Origin: Glutamicibacter sp. JC586
GTDB lineage: Bacteria; Actinomycetota; Actinomycetes; Actinomycetales; Micrococcaceae
Direction: 5' to 3'
Length of the DNA stretch: 64,000 nt
Assembly: GCF_009805585.1 (NCBI RefSeq)
Contig: NZ_VHIN01000022.1
Span: forward strand, 1-64,000
The stretch's first letter is position 1. Each line of letters starts with the position of its first letter. Under the pieces are notes generated by a model that worked only from the letters and a program-made list of their open reading frames with translations, searched no databases and was not told the origin of the DNA. The translations under genes and the position numbers were made by a program. Shown here one piece after another: positions 15,616-25,636 of the stretch.

Positions 15616-16215
15616 ATGACCAACTACCCGCGTGACGAATTTGATCGCGTACCGGAGTTCAACACCCGTGTGGGTTCACATCACGCACATGGGTGGGCAC
15701 AGTCTGCTACCTCAAAGTCGACCGAAGGCAAGTTGCTGTGGGTAGTGCTCGCTGCAGTGGTTGTACTGATCATTGGTGCGACCTCCTTCATTTTTGGTCC
15801 TCAGCTCAAAGACAGCGCTGCCGGGGCTACTGCGAGCGAAAGCTCGCAACCAAGCGAAGATGCTGAATCAAGCGCACCAACCCCCAGCGAATCTGCATCG
15901 CCATCAAGCACCATTGATGACGACGATGTGCTTTTTGATCAGCGCTTGGGTGTTTACAACGGCGCCAGCGTTGCTGGGGTGGCCAATGCGGGCAAAGAGG
16001 CAGTCATGGAGGCCGGCTTCACGAATGTCATCACCGATAACTGGAACAAGCCAGCAGCAACCTCAACTGTTTATTACATGTCAGAGGCCGAGCGCACCAC
16101 AGCGGAAAAAGCGGCCGAGGCACTGAATATTGATGAAGTTTTGCAGACCGAGAACATTCCCAACCGAGTTACTGTGGTCCTCGGATCCGATGACCCGCTA
16201 GAACTGAAAAAATAA
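15616..16215 (+). CDS. LytR C-terminal domain protein, membrane anchored
   Basis: Cell-envelope protein of unclear role. Residues 1-37 are cytoplasmic, 38-60 form one membrane helix (LLWVVLAAVVVLIIGATSFI), 70-105 are a Ser/Pro/Glu-rich linker, and the C-terminal 90 residues form the extracytoplasmic LytR_C domain (QRLGVYNGASVAGVANAG through TVVLGSDD). LytR_C domains occur alone or at the end of LytR-CpsA-Psr cell-wall ligases; here the ligase domain is missing, so a binding or accessory role is likely. ATG start after CAAGGACAAG. It follows the DUF3263 gene and precedes groEL. Confidence 0.85.
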   Translation: MTNYPRDEFDRVPEFNTRVGSHHAHGWAQSATSKSTEGKLLWVVLAAVVVLIIGATSFIFGPQLKDSAAGATASESSQPSEDAESSAPTPSESASPSSTIDDDDVLFDQRLGVYNGASVAGVANAGKEAVMEAGFTNVITDNWNKPAATSTVYYMSEAERTTAEKAAEALNIDEVLQTENIPNRVTVVLGSDDPLELKK

Positions 16216-16250
16216 TTCAGTAACAATTCGATTCGCTCAGAGCCGATCGG

Positions 16251-16277
16251 CTTGCACTCGCAATGCGAGAGTGCCAA
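16251..16277 (+). promoter_or_regulatory. CIRCE operator 1 (HrcA site), imperfect
   Basis: CTTGCACTC, nine bases, then GAGTGCCAA. The CIRCE consensus is TTAGCACTC-N9-GAGTGCTAA; the left arm is degenerate, the right arm has one change, and the nine-base spacer is kept. HrcA would bind here to repress groEL. Confidence 0.6.
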
Positions 16278-16285
16278 TATTTGTA

Positions 16286-16312
16286 TTAGCACTCTTGCGT
16301 TGCGACTGCTAA
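16286..16312 (+). promoter_or_regulatory. CIRCE operator 2 (HrcA site)
   Basis: TTAGCACTC, nine bases, then GACTGCTAA: one mismatch to the CIRCE consensus. It lies eight bases after operator 1. The right arm of operator 1 and left arm of operator 2 also form an outward-facing inverted repeat. groEL begins about 200 bases downstream, leaving a long leader. Confidence 0.85.
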
Positions 16313-16408
16313 CGCCGGTCGGTTTTTGCGTTCTTTACCGAATGCTTGAGCCACGGCGTGAACGGATCCACGCAAAGTGCGGAAAATACCTCAGATAGCG
16401 AGAGCTGA

Positions 16409-18148
<1,740 letters not shown>

Positions 18149-18183
18149 TAAGCCACCCGCTGCACCCGTAGCGTTCATCTACA

Positions 18184-18223
18184 ACTGATGGCCTGGTACC
18201 CACGTGGGTACCAGGCCATCAGT
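18184..18223 (+). terminator. groEL terminator, 40-base perfect palindrome
   Basis: ACTGATGGCCTGGTACCCAC is followed immediately by its exact complement, so the folded loop would open only a few central bases. It lies 35 bases after groEL and 25 bases before the end of the convergent HD gene, and probably works in both directions. No T-run on either side. Confidence 0.7.
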
Positions 18224-18248
18224 GGCTTAAACGGTGCTGACGAAGCAG

Positions 18249-19139
18249 TCAGAGCCAGCCGCGCAAAAGAATCAGCTCACGATTCAGATTTTCTCGGGCC
18301 GCTACTTCCCACAGCTGCTTTCCTCGTGAGGTTCCGTAAATCGAGCCCTTGGCAATCAGCGTTTCTAAAATCTGGATGCGTCCCTGAGCCAGAACGTCGC
18401 GGGGTAGATGCTCATACTCTTGATAAATGGCTTGCGCATAACGCTGATAAGCCGGCTCAGGCCGAGCTAAAACTTCCAAATCCGCATCGCACAGTATGCG
18501 TCCCAGATTATCGGCGTCGGATGGGGTATGCCCTGCTGTGAGCATGATCAGTTCACTAACCGTAGACACGGAGCGCTGATCGAGGATCCCACTGAGGAGC
18601 TTACGGGCAAGAGACGCGGACTTGAGCTCATCCTCGCTTGTTCCCTCGTACACGGCATCATGGAACCATGCTGCCAGCTGTAGTTGCAGTAGCTCTTCAC
18701 CATAAACTGCACCTTGGGCCAACTGATCAATGGCTTCAAGTACCGAGAGCAGATGAACACGGTCGTGATAGAAGCGATGTGCTTGGGACCAAAGTTCGAG
18801 CAGTTCTTTACCCAGAGCAGGCTCGGAAGGCAGAGTCCGACCCCAACGCGTGAGCAAAATACCATCTAACTTTTCCGGACGGTGCTTGGCGGGGATCCGC
18901 AACCCTGAGGAGACTAACGACCGAACCAGATGGCTTCCGCTAACCTCGCGCGCACCTGCGCTGACTAGCTGGTCATAACGTTCTTGGGGAACGTCATAAT
19001 GGTCCTTGTCAAAGGCTCGCGATGAGATTTCTTGCGCCCGGGCGAAGTCATGTAGTTCCTGAAGAGAAACATCGGAGACCAAATGGGAAAAGAGGGTACC
19101 GTGCGCCGGCCAGCGCGGCGGGTCGATCAGAATGCTCAT
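18249..19139 (-). CDS. DUF4031 domain fused to HD-type hydrolase
   Basis: Two-domain protein. Residues 1-80 match the DUF4031 pattern (MSILIDPPRWPAHGTLFSHL, later FARAQEISSRAFDKDHYD). Residues ~100-280 form a helical domain with metal-ligand candidates HRFYHDRVH, AWFHDAVYEG (His160-Asp161) and CDAD, typical of HD phosphohydrolases. In many relatives the two parts are separate genes. The HD half suggests hydrolysis of a phosphorylated nucleotide or similar metabolite; substrate unknown. It is the only gene between the groEL terminator and the WXG100 gene, ATG at 19137-19139. Domain calls are from memory of family patterns. Confidence 0.72.
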   Translation of the reverse strand: MSILIDPPRWPAHGTLFSHLVSDVSLQELHDFARAQEISSRAFDKDHYDVPQERYDQLVSAGAREVSGSHLVRSLVSSGLRIPAKHRPEKLDGILLTRWGRTLPSEPALGKELLELWSQAHRFYHDRVHLLSVLEAIDQLAQGAVYGEELLQLQLAAWFHDAVYEGTSEDELKSASLARKLLSGILDQRSVSTVSELIMLTAGHTPSDADNLGRILCDADLEVLARPEPAYQRYAQAIYQEYEHLPRDVLAQGRIQILETLIAKGSIYGTSRGKQLWEVAARENLNRELILLRGWL

Positions 19140-19181
19140 GAGCTAAGCCTACTGATCAACGCGCCGCGGCGTAGTCCGGGG

Positions 19182-19472
19182 CTAATAACGGAACAGTGAG
19201 GTGTTGACTTGTTCAACCTCCTCGTACTGCATCGAGGCATGATTCAACGCCGAAGCGATGCTGCTTAGCGCCTCTTCGATCTGAACATGGGTGGAACGCC
19301 ATTCGGCCACAATGGACTGGAACGAAGCTGCGGCCGATCCCTGCCATGTTCCTTGCAACTGGTCCAGATTCATTTGCATCGTAGAAACTTCATGACGCAA
19401 ACGATCAATGGTGTTCATGACTGCCTGAGACTTGACCTGCATTTCACCGGTATTTGTGGAGAACGTACTCAT
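19182..19472 (-). CDS. WXG100 family (ESAT-6-like) protein
   Basis: Small helical-hairpin protein of the type exported by type VII (ESX) secretion. The central turn is WQGSAAASF (W-x-G), flanked by two amphipathic helices, with length 96 aa from the ATG at 19470-19472 after GGAAAGGAAG. The C-terminus HASMQYEEVEQVNTSLF lies where the YxxxD/E export signal is expected (YEEVE). No EccC, EccD or mycosin gene occurs in this window, so any ESX apparatus is elsewhere. It lies downstream of the PhoPR-like genes on the same strand, with its own inverted repeat. Confidence 0.87.
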   Translation of the reverse strand: MSTFSTNTGEMQVKSQAVMNTIDRLRHEVSTMQMNLDQLQGTWQGSAAASFQSIVAEWRSTHVQIEEALSSIASALNHASMQYEEVEQVNTSLFRY

Positions 19473-19496
19473 GGACTTCTTCCTTTCCTTCAAGGC

Positions 19497-19516
19497 TGTA
19501 TCGATTGGTCGATACA
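19497..19516. promoter_or_regulatory. inverted repeat upstream of the WXG100 gene
   Basis: Perfect 8-bp arms TGTATCGA/TCGATACA around TTGG, 24 bases before the WXG100 start. It could be an operator or a hairpin in the mRNA leader; there is no T-run to make it a terminator of the kinase gene. Confidence 0.5.
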
Positions 19517-19585
19517 ACCAAGGTAGAAAGAAAGCAGACGATGCCGTTCAGGGCCTGCGCCAGATGTGGATAACCCTGATGATGG

Positions 19586-21124
19586 TTATTCCCGAGCGGA
19601 ATCCTCGTCCTCGATTTCTGGCTCGGGCCGTTCAACCACCGGGACGTATGGCATCGAGATGGACATGGTGGCACCGCCTCCAGCGGTATCGGACAAAGCC
19701 ACGGAGCCACCATGCTGTTGAACGATGGCTGCAACGATGGCCAAGCCAAGCCCCGAGCCACCGGTTTCGCGTTGGCGGGAGCTATCTGCACGGTAGAACC
19801 GCTCAAAGATGCGCTTGGCGTCATCAGGGGGAATGCCCGGTCCGTGGTCACGGACTTCAATGACCGCATCCATGGCACCAGCCACCAGAGAGCGCACGCC
19901 GACCGCAATCTCAATCGGCGTACCTTCGGGGGTGTAACGCAAAGCATTGGTGAGCAGATTGGCGATGACCTGGCGAATTCGCGCATCGTCGCCAACCGTA
20001 CTGGCGGGGCTCGGGCGCTCAGTAGTAAGGCCCACGAGCTTCACCGTACGATCTGGGGCACGAACCTTGGTATCTTCCACGGCATCCTGACCCAGAACCA
20101 GCAAGTCCACTGATTGCTTTTCCATGGGGCGCTGCTCATCAAGTCGGGCAAGCATCAAGAGGTCCTCGACCAGTCGAGCCATGCGCTTGGATTCGGACTC
20201 AATGCGGCCCATGGCCGAGTCCATGGCTTCAGGATCTGCCAGTCCACCATAACGGTAGAACTCGGAATAGCCTTGAATAGTCACCAGCGGAGTGCGCAAC
20301 TCATGAGAGGCATCCTGGACGAAGCGGCGCATTTTTCGTTCCGAGGCTTCGCGATCCAAGAAGGCCTTTTCAATCTGTGCCAACATGGCGTTCAGAGAAC
20401 GGGAGAGCCGACCAACCTCGGTCTCGGCGGGGTAGTCCTTCACACGCTGGGAGAGGTCACCCTCGGCAATCATCGAGGCTGTGCGCTCCACATTGATCAG
20501 CGGCCGCAGTGACCGACCGGTGAGCCCGTAAGCGATCATCGACATCAGCAGGGTCGCGAGCATGCCGGTGGACAACACCAACACGGCAGTTTGTCGCACG
20601 GTGGTATTCACGTGATCCAACGGAAGGGCCAGAAACAGGTTTAGGTTGCTGCTCTGCAGTGGCACCATCATCGTGCGCCACCCTGCCGAGTTGCGATAGC
20701 TTCCGGGCACGGTGGCGGGCACCAGAGGATGTTCTGAGAGCTTTTGGATCTGTTGCGGATCAAGCAGCGGTTGATCTGACCCCGTAGTTGGTGCAACCCG
20801 GGATCGAGGCATGATGTACACCAGGGTGCCGTCGGCATCGCGGATGTCGGCATAGGAGCTATTTAGCCCCATCAGCGTCGGATCAAAATCTGTGCTCGAA
20901 CCATCTTCATTCAGCGAATGAATGTAGGCCTTGTTCAGCCCATAGGCCATGGTGGGCCATGAAGCGTTCAGCTGCGCATCGATCTGTTTGCTCATCGAAA
21001 TCTTCAGCGTGTGAGCTGAGCTGAGTGCGGTGGCAAAAATAGCAATAACCATCAGCACGAGCATGACGATAACGAGCTTGGTCCTCATTGAGGTACGCCG
21101 CCAGTGGGACCTAATCGACTTCAT
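19586..21124 (-). CDS. sensor histidine kinase, PhoR/MprB-like
   Basis: Membrane sensor kinase that phosphorylates the response regulator encoded just upstream. Layout: first membrane helix at ~15-37, an extracytoplasmic domain of ~140 residues, second helix ~180-200, HAMP linker (RPLINVERTASMIAEGDLSQ), HisKA with phospho-acceptor ASHELRTPL, then HATPase_c with N-box (IRQVIANLLTNALRYTPEG), DHGPGI G1 box and GGSGLGLAIV. 512 aa, complete. The signal is unknown. It lies 40 bases after the regulator gene. A second ATG 12 codons in would also fit. Confidence 0.9.
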   Translation of the reverse strand: MKSIRSHWRRTSMRTKLVIVMLVLMVIAIFATALSSAHTLKISMSKQIDAQLNASWPTMAYGLNKAYIHSLNEDGSSTDFDPTLMGLNSSYADIRDADGTLVYIMPRSRVAPTTGSDQPLLDPQQIQKLSEHPLVPATVPGSYRNSAGWRTMMVPLQSSNLNLFLALPLDHVNTTVRQTAVLVLSTGMLATLLMSMIAYGLTGRSLRPLINVERTASMIAEGDLSQRVKDYPAETEVGRLSRSLNAMLAQIEKAFLDREASERKMRRFVQDASHELRTPLVTIQGYSEFYRYGGLADPEAMDSAMGRIESESKRMARLVEDLLMLARLDEQRPMEKQSVDLLVLGQDAVEDTKVRAPDRTVKLVGLTTERPSPASTVGDDARIRQVIANLLTNALRYTPEGTPIEIAVGVRSLVAGAMDAVIEVRDHGPGIPPDDAKRIFERFYRADSSRQRETGGSGLGLAIVAAIVQQHGGSVALSDTAGGGATMSISMPYVPVVERPEPEIEDEDSARE

Positions 21125-21164
21125 ATGCTGACTTTACAAGGCCTTAGAGTTACTTGAAGAATTC

Positions 21165-21872
21165 CTAGCGACGATCTGGGGTGCGCATCAGATAGCCCAC
21201 TCCACGCTTGGTCTGAATCAACGCTGGCCACTCAGGACGATCAACCTTACGGCGCAGGTAGGAAATGTAGGACTCAACGATCGACGCGTCGCCGTTGAAG
21301 TCGTATTCCCAGACGTGATCCAAGATCTGCGACTTGGAGAGCACACGGTTAGGGTTCATCATCAGGTAGCGCAGGAGCTTGAACTCGGTAGGGGAGAGAT
21401 CAATGACCTCACCGGCACGAGTGACCTCATGTGCGTCGTCGTTCAGCTCCAAATCGGCGACCACGATTGTGGCGCTTTCTTCTTCTCCGCTGGAGGTGCG
21501 GCGCAGTACTGCGCGGATACGAGCGACGACCTCATCGAGGCTAAATGGCTTGGTGACGTAATCATCGCCACCGACAGTCAAACCAGTGACCTTGTCGCTG
21601 GTGTCATCGCGGGCGGTAAGGAAAAGAACGGGGAAGTGGCGGCCTGCGGCGCGCAGCTTACGGGTGATGGTGAAACCATCCATGTCCGGGAGCATGACAT
21701 CAAGGACCGCGAGATCCGGTTCGTCTGCTTCTACGGCTGCAAGTGCCTCGCGACCATTGGCGGCTGCAACAACCTCGAAGCCAGCGAAGCGCAACGAAGT
21801 GGAGAGAAGTTCGCGAATATTTGGTTCGTCATCAACTACGAGAAGTTTTGCTTCAGTCGGTTTTGCACTCAT
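21165..21872 (-). CDS. OmpR/PhoB-family response regulator, PhoP-like
   Basis: DNA-binding response regulator paired with the following kinase. The receiver domain has the acidic pair (VVDDE), phospho-acceptor Asp in VLDVMLPDMDGF, the LTARDD Thr and the conserved Lys in YVTKPF. The C-terminal winged helix contains LSPTEFKLLRYLMMNPNRVLSK and ESYISYLRRKVD. The wing and recognition region closely resemble mycobacterial PhoP (ILDHVWxYDFxGD pattern). Start placed at the ATG of MSAKPTEAK with GGAG just upstream, giving 235 aa; an open frame extends six codons to a TTG. First gene of the regulator-kinase operon. Confidence 0.9.
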   Translation of the reverse strand: MSAKPTEAKLLVVDDEPNIRELLSTSLRFAGFEVVAAANGREALAAVEADEPDLAVLDVMLPDMDGFTITRKLRAAGRHFPVLFLTARDDTSDKVTGLTVGGDDYVTKPFSLDEVVARIRAVLRRTSSGEEESATIVVADLELNDDAHEVTRAGEVIDLSPTEFKLLRYLMMNPNRVLSKSQILDHVWEYDFNGDASIVESYISYLRRKVDRPEWPALIQTKRGVGYLMRTPDRR

Positions 21873-21930
21873 GGACTCCAGTTTGCACAAGAAGTCTGGG
21901 AGTCGCCTGAGTGAGAGCTGATTTTGATTT

Positions 21931-22149
21931 TTAGTTGTTGCGACGCTTGGCGATGTTACCTATGACGACAACGATAGCCAGGGCGAAGGCCAGTGGTAGG
22001 CCCCAAACGCAGAACGCCATCAGCACTGCAGGGATCGCGATGTTCTGGAAATAAAGAACCAGCGTGCCAACTAAAGCCAGCGCCGAAAGTACTGCGATGA
22101 TGATCGCTAAACGTGAAAGGACCGTCATGGTTTTGGATGTAGTGCTCAC
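21931..22149 (-). CDS. small two-helix membrane protein
   Basis: Unrecognised 72-aa hydrophobic protein. Two membrane helices are evident (about residues 13-33 and 37-62), with a short basic cytoplasmic end KRRNN. The open frame is longer upstream, but that part is compositionally unlike protein, so the GTG (22147-22149) with GGAAC a few bases upstream is preferred. It lies upstream of the response regulator on the same strand, 58 bases away, and might be cotranscribed with it; there is no evidence that it acts in signalling. Confidence 0.6.
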   Translation of the reverse strand: MSTTSKTMTVLSRLAIIIAVLSALALVGTLVLYFQNIAIPAVLMAFCVWGLPLAFALAIVVVIGNIAKRRNN

Positions 22150-22399
22150 GAGTTCCAGTTTAGCGTCGTTGCCGTAGGAGCAACTCGTCAGGCAAAGCAA
22201 AGCACGCAAAGATGAATTGTGCTCTAGAGATGACATAATCTTAGATATAGGACTTGAAGCGATTTCGTAGGTTGAGTACCCGGCAAGAAGCAAAGAAGAA
22301 TCCCGGCTGTGACTCCGCGACATCGTACGTATGAATATGCATGGCGTAGTGAAAGACTCGGTCATGCAACTTAGCTAAGAACGAACGAGGTAAGTGATC

Positions 22400-22783
22400 A
22401 TGCCTAGCGGCAAGGTTAAATGGTATGAAAAGGCCAAGGGCTTCGGTTTTATTACCGCTGAAGACGGCAAAGAGATCTACGTCAACGCCGCCGCGTTGCC
22501 CGAAGGCGTACACGATCTGCGCCCTGGAACCCGTTTGGAATTCGGTGTTGCTGACGGGCGACGTGGACCGCAGGCGCTGAGTTTGCGCCTACTTGAACAA
22601 GCCCCATCGGTTGCCCGAGCCAAGCGTAAAAAGCCGGAGGCAGAAGCGGTCCTCATCGAGGATCTCATCAAGCTGCTCGACAACGTTTCCAATAGCTTGC
22701 ACAAGGGGCGTTATCCTGAACAGGCATATGGCAAGAAGGTTGCTACCGTACTTCGTGCGGTAGCCGACGATCTGGACGCATAA
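22400..22783 (+). CDS. cold-shock domain protein with C-terminal extension
   Basis: Single-stranded nucleic-acid-binding protein, probably an RNA chaperone. The N-terminal cold-shock domain reads PSGKVKWYEKAKGFGFIT, with the RNP-1 motif KGFGFI; the RNP-2 region is altered (IYVNAAAL rather than VFVHFSAI). The C-terminal ~60 residues (starting PSVARAKRKKPE) form a helical extension. At 127 aa it matches the actinobacterial long Csp form, not the 67-aa CspA. The ATG has a GAGG site eight to ten bases before it; an in-frame GTG two codons earlier overlaps that site. The DUF3027 gene follows after three bases, so the two form an operon. Confidence 0.88.
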   Translation: MPSGKVKWYEKAKGFGFITAEDGKEIYVNAAALPEGVHDLRPGTRLEFGVADGRRGPQALSLRLLEQAPSVARAKRKKPEAEAVLIEDLIKLLDNVSNSLHKGRYPEQAYGKKVATVLRAVADDLDA

Positions 22784-22786
22784 ATA

Positions 22787-23395
22787 ATGGCCCGTAAACC
22801 AAAGCTGGACACCATCCTCGCCGACGCAGTAGATCCTGCTCGTGTCGCGCTCGCAGAGATTGCTAGCGCGTCCGAAATCGGTGAATACCTCGGGGTGACC
22901 GCCGAAGGTGAGCGACTTGTCACCCATAGATTTGTCTCCCATAAAAAGGGGTATGAGGGATGGACCTGGTTCGCGACGATCGCACGTGTTCCACGGGCCA
23001 AAACCAAGGATCTCACGGTGTGCGAAGTCGGTATTATTGCCGGCGAAGATTCGCTGTTAGCCCCTGCTTGGGTTCCGTGGGCGGACCGTTTGGCCAAGGA
23101 AGAGATCGAAGCTGCAAAGGCGGCCGAAGAATCTGAAGCGGCAGGCGAGCATGGCGAACCACAGGATTCTGCGGAGTCAGCTGAAGAATCCTTAGAGGCA
23201 GAGTCAACAGAGGCTTCAACAGCGAAAGAACTATCAGAGCAACAGCAAGCTGATCAGGACGCGGCCTCGGAGGATGGCCAAGGTCTAACGCACAAGTCAC
23301 CGGCAAGACGTCAAGTTCGACGCCGTAGAACTGCTCAACGTACGGCCGCCCGCCGCCGGGCTGCGCAACGAAACCGTACGCGCAAAGACAGCTAG
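22787..23395 (+). CDS. DUF3027 family protein
   Basis: Actinobacterial protein of unknown function. The conserved N-terminal ~110 residues contain RVALAEIASASEIGEYLGV, FVSHKKGYEGWTWFATIARV and the diagnostic DSLLAPAWVPWADR. The C-terminal half is a long Glu/Ala/Ser-rich, probably disordered region ending in an arginine-rich tail (RRRRTAQRTAARRRAAQR) suited to binding nucleic acid. Pairing with a cold-shock-domain gene three bases upstream is a recurring actinobacterial arrangement and hints at an RNA-related role. 202 aa, ATG start; strong terminator follows. Confidence 0.85.
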   Translation: MARKPKLDTILADAVDPARVALAEIASASEIGEYLGVTAEGERLVTHRFVSHKKGYEGWTWFATIARVPRAKTKDLTVCEVGIIAGEDSLLAPAWVPWADRLAKEEIEAAKAAEESEAAGEHGEPQDSAESAEESLEAESTEASTAKELSEQQQADQDAASEDGQGLTHKSPARRQVRRRRTAQRTAARRRAAQRNRTRKDS

Positions 23396-23410
23396 ATCGT
23401 TATTAAGAAA

Positions 23411-23463
23411 GAAGCGGGAGCTTCGAAGAATCAGTTGATACTGATCTTCGAAGCTCCCGCTTC
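23411..23463. terminator. bidirectional terminator between DUF3027 and serC
   Basis: Long hairpin: GAAGCGGGAGCTTCGAAGA pairs with its complement through an ATCAG/CTGAT upper stem and a six-base loop. It ends in TTCTTTAG and sits between convergent genes (16 bases after the DUF3027 stop, 13 before the serC end), so it likely serves both. Confidence 0.88.
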
Positions 23464-23475
23464 TTTAGCTACGCC

Positions 23476-24597
23476 TTAGAGCTGCTCAATGACGTAGTCA
23501 ATGCAATTGAGCAAGGCCTGAACATCGCTTGGGTCGATCGCGACAAAGGTCGCGATTCGCAGCTGGTTGCGGCCAAGCTTGCGATATGGCTCAACATCAA
23601 CCACGCCGTTGGCACGAAGCGCCTTGGCAATGGCCGAAGCATCCACCGATTCATCAAAATCAACCGTGGAAATAACGTTCGAACGGTGCTCTGGATTAGC
23701 CACGTAGGGGGAAGCGATCGACGAAGCCTCAGCCCAAGCCTGTACCAGACCGGCAGATTCAGCTGTGCGCTGTGCAGCCCACTTGAGACCGCCATTGGAA
23801 TTGATCCATTTAACCTGAGCGTCTAGACCTACCAGCGTCGTGAGCGACGGGGTGTTGTAGGTCTGGTTTTTCAGCGAATTATCCAACGCGGTCTTCAGAT
23901 CCAGGAAGTCTGGGATCCAGCGATCGCTGGCAGCAATTTCTTCGATGCGAGCAATGGCAGCAGGGGAGACGAAAGCAAGCCACAGTCCGCCGTCGGAGGC
24001 GAAGTTCTTCTGCGGAGCGAAGTAGTAAACATCGGTTTCGGCCAGATCGACATCCAATCCGCCGGCGGCGCTGGTGGCATCAATGACGATCAGCGCATCG
24101 TCGTTGGCGCCAGCAACGCGCTTTACCGGTGCAGCTGCACCGGTAGAGGTCTCATTGTGAGGCCATGCGTAGAGGTCAACATCGGGTTCTGCCACAGGGG
24201 CAGGAACGGTACCTGGTTCGCCCACGATGATCGACGATGCTTCCAAGAAGGGAGCCTTGTCGGTGGCCTTGGCGAACTTGGATCCAAATTCGCCGAAGGA
24301 CAGGTGCTGCGCCTTATTACGCACCAAGCTAAATGTTGCAGCATCCCAGAATGCGGTGGAACCACCAACACCAAGCAGAACTTCGTAACCTTCAGGAGCG
24401 TTGAACATCTCTTTGAGCCCGTCTTGAACGGAAGCTACAAGATTCTTTACCGGTGCCTGACGGTGGGAAGTCCCCAACAACTTGGCTCCAGCATCGACGA
24501 TGGCCTGAACCTGTTCTGCGCGTACCTTGGAAGGCCCCGCACCGAATCGACCATCAGCGGGCAGTAGGTTTTGTGGAATTTGGATGTCCGTGCTCAT
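23476..24597 (-). CDS. serC: phosphoserine aminotransferase
   Basis: PLP-dependent class V aminotransferase that converts 3-phosphohydroxypyruvate and glutamate to 3-phosphoserine, the second step of serine synthesis. Features: RFGAGPSKVR at the start, LLGTSHRQ, the substrate-channel block LLGVGGSTAFWDAATF, and the PLP-lysine region YYFAPQKNFASDGG. It belongs to the actinobacterial SerC group. Start placed at the ATG after GAGGAG (five bases), giving 373 aa; the open frame continues 35 codons upstream without a ribosome-binding site. Monocistronic, divergent from the DtxR gene. Confidence 0.94.
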   Translation of the reverse strand: MSTDIQIPQNLLPADGRFGAGPSKVRAEQVQAIVDAGAKLLGTSHRQAPVKNLVASVQDGLKEMFNAPEGYEVLLGVGGSTAFWDAATFSLVRNKAQHLSFGEFGSKFAKATDKAPFLEASSIIVGEPGTVPAPVAEPDVDLYAWPHNETSTGAAAPVKRVAGANDDALIVIDATSAAGGLDVDLAETDVYYFAPQKNFASDGGLWLAFVSPAAIARIEEIAASDRWIPDFLDLKTALDNSLKNQTYNTPSLTTLVGLDAQVKWINSNGGLKWAAQRTAESAGLVQAWAEASSIASPYVANPEHRSNVISTVDFDESVDASAIAKALRANGVVDVEPYRKLGRNQLRIATFVAIDPSDVQALLNCIDYVIEQL

Positions 24598-24765
24598 CGC
24601 GCTCCTCTTGTAGCGATCGTTTGAAGTGCCTGTCTGGCCACCGATACCAAAGGTTCGGAATATAGAAGGATGGCCTTGGCGTTTCAATAGATATCTTCGC
24701 AAATTGCGGAGCTTGAGGGAAAAGCGAGACAGTCGGTTACGACGACTGTGCGGCGGGTTTCATCA

Positions 24766-24790
24766 CTACTTGGTCTGATAGACCAAGTAG
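24766..24790. promoter_or_regulatory. perfect inverted repeat in the serC-dtxR divergent region
   Basis: CTACTTGGTC and GACCAAGTAG (10 bp each) flank TGATA. A second, weaker repeat, ACAGTCG/CGACTGT, lies about 30 bases to the left. Being between divergent genes and lacking a T-run, it looks more like an operator than a terminator. The controlling protein is unknown. Confidence 0.5.
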
Positions 24791-24857
24791 AGTGGGATAT
24801 ATACGCCACGTTAAAATCGAGCGAACTTAATTGTTGTGACTTCCAGGAGCGGCTACC

Positions 24858-25556
24858 GTGTCTGATCTTATCGATACAACTGAGATGTATCTGCGCACTA
24901 TTCTTGAACTACAAGAAGAAGAGATCGTGGCTTTGCGTGCCCGAATTGCGGAGCGTCTTGGTCACTCAGGTCCTACAGTGTCGCAAACCGTTGCCCGTAT
25001 GGAGCGCGACGGCTTGGTCGTAGTTTCTTCGGATCGACACCTTGCGCTGACCGAAAAAGGTCATGAATTAGCAACAAGCGTGATGCGCAAGCACCGCCTG
25101 GCCGAACGCCTACTGTCAGACATGATTGGCCTGGACTGGGAATACGTTCACGACGAGGCTTGCCGCTGGGAGCACGTGATGAGTGAACGTGTGGAGCGTC
25201 GACTTTACGACCTACTGGGTAAACCGACTGTCTCCCCGTACGGCAACCCCATTCCTGGTCTTGAGGTACTTGGTGGGCCCAGCGTGGCTGAAATCTCACA
25301 TGAAGTACAGAACTTGGATGACGCATTGCTGGCCGGCAACATTGGCCCAGTGGCCATTGAACGATTGGCCGAGCCGATTCAAACGGACCCAATCCTGCTT
25401 GGACAACTGAACGAAGGTGGGATTCGTCCCGGTGCCATCGTCACTTTGGAGCGCGCCGACGACTACGTAGTTGTCCGTGTTCAGGGCATCGAAGGTGCGC
25501 TGGAGCTTCCAATTGAAGTCAGCGGACACGTGTTCGTTCGGTCTCAAATTAGATAA
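24858..25556 (+). CDS. dtxR: DtxR/IdeR-type iron-dependent repressor
   Basis: Fe(II)-activated repressor of iron uptake. The order is N-terminal winged HTH (DTTEMYLRTILELQEE), dimerisation/metal domain and a C-terminal SH3-like (FeoA) domain. All metal ligands sit at the exact residue numbers of diphtheria DtxR: Met10, Cys102, Glu105 and His106 (primary site), and His79, Glu83 and His98 (ancillary). The stretches VMRKHRLAERLL and VHDEACRWEHVMS are nearly identical to DtxR. 232 aa; GTG start. This regulator is the expected reader of the iron-box-like site found downstream of the siderophore reductase gene in this window. ideR is an equally valid name. Confidence 0.95.
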   Translation: MSDLIDTTEMYLRTILELQEEEIVALRARIAERLGHSGPTVSQTVARMERDGLVVVSSDRHLALTEKGHELATSVMRKHRLAERLLSDMIGLDWEYVHDEACRWEHVMSERVERRLYDLLGKPTVSPYGNPIPGLEVLGGPSVAEISHEVQNLDDALLAGNIGPVAIERLAEPIQTDPILLGQLNEGGIRPGAIVTLERADDYVVVRVQGIEGALELPIEVSGHVFVRSQIR

Positions 25557-25636
25557 CGAAATTGTAACTTTACCGGATGACCGGTAACGTTTAGTTTTGA
25601 TGTCATCGCTCTGATGTGCATCATCCGCCTCTGTCG

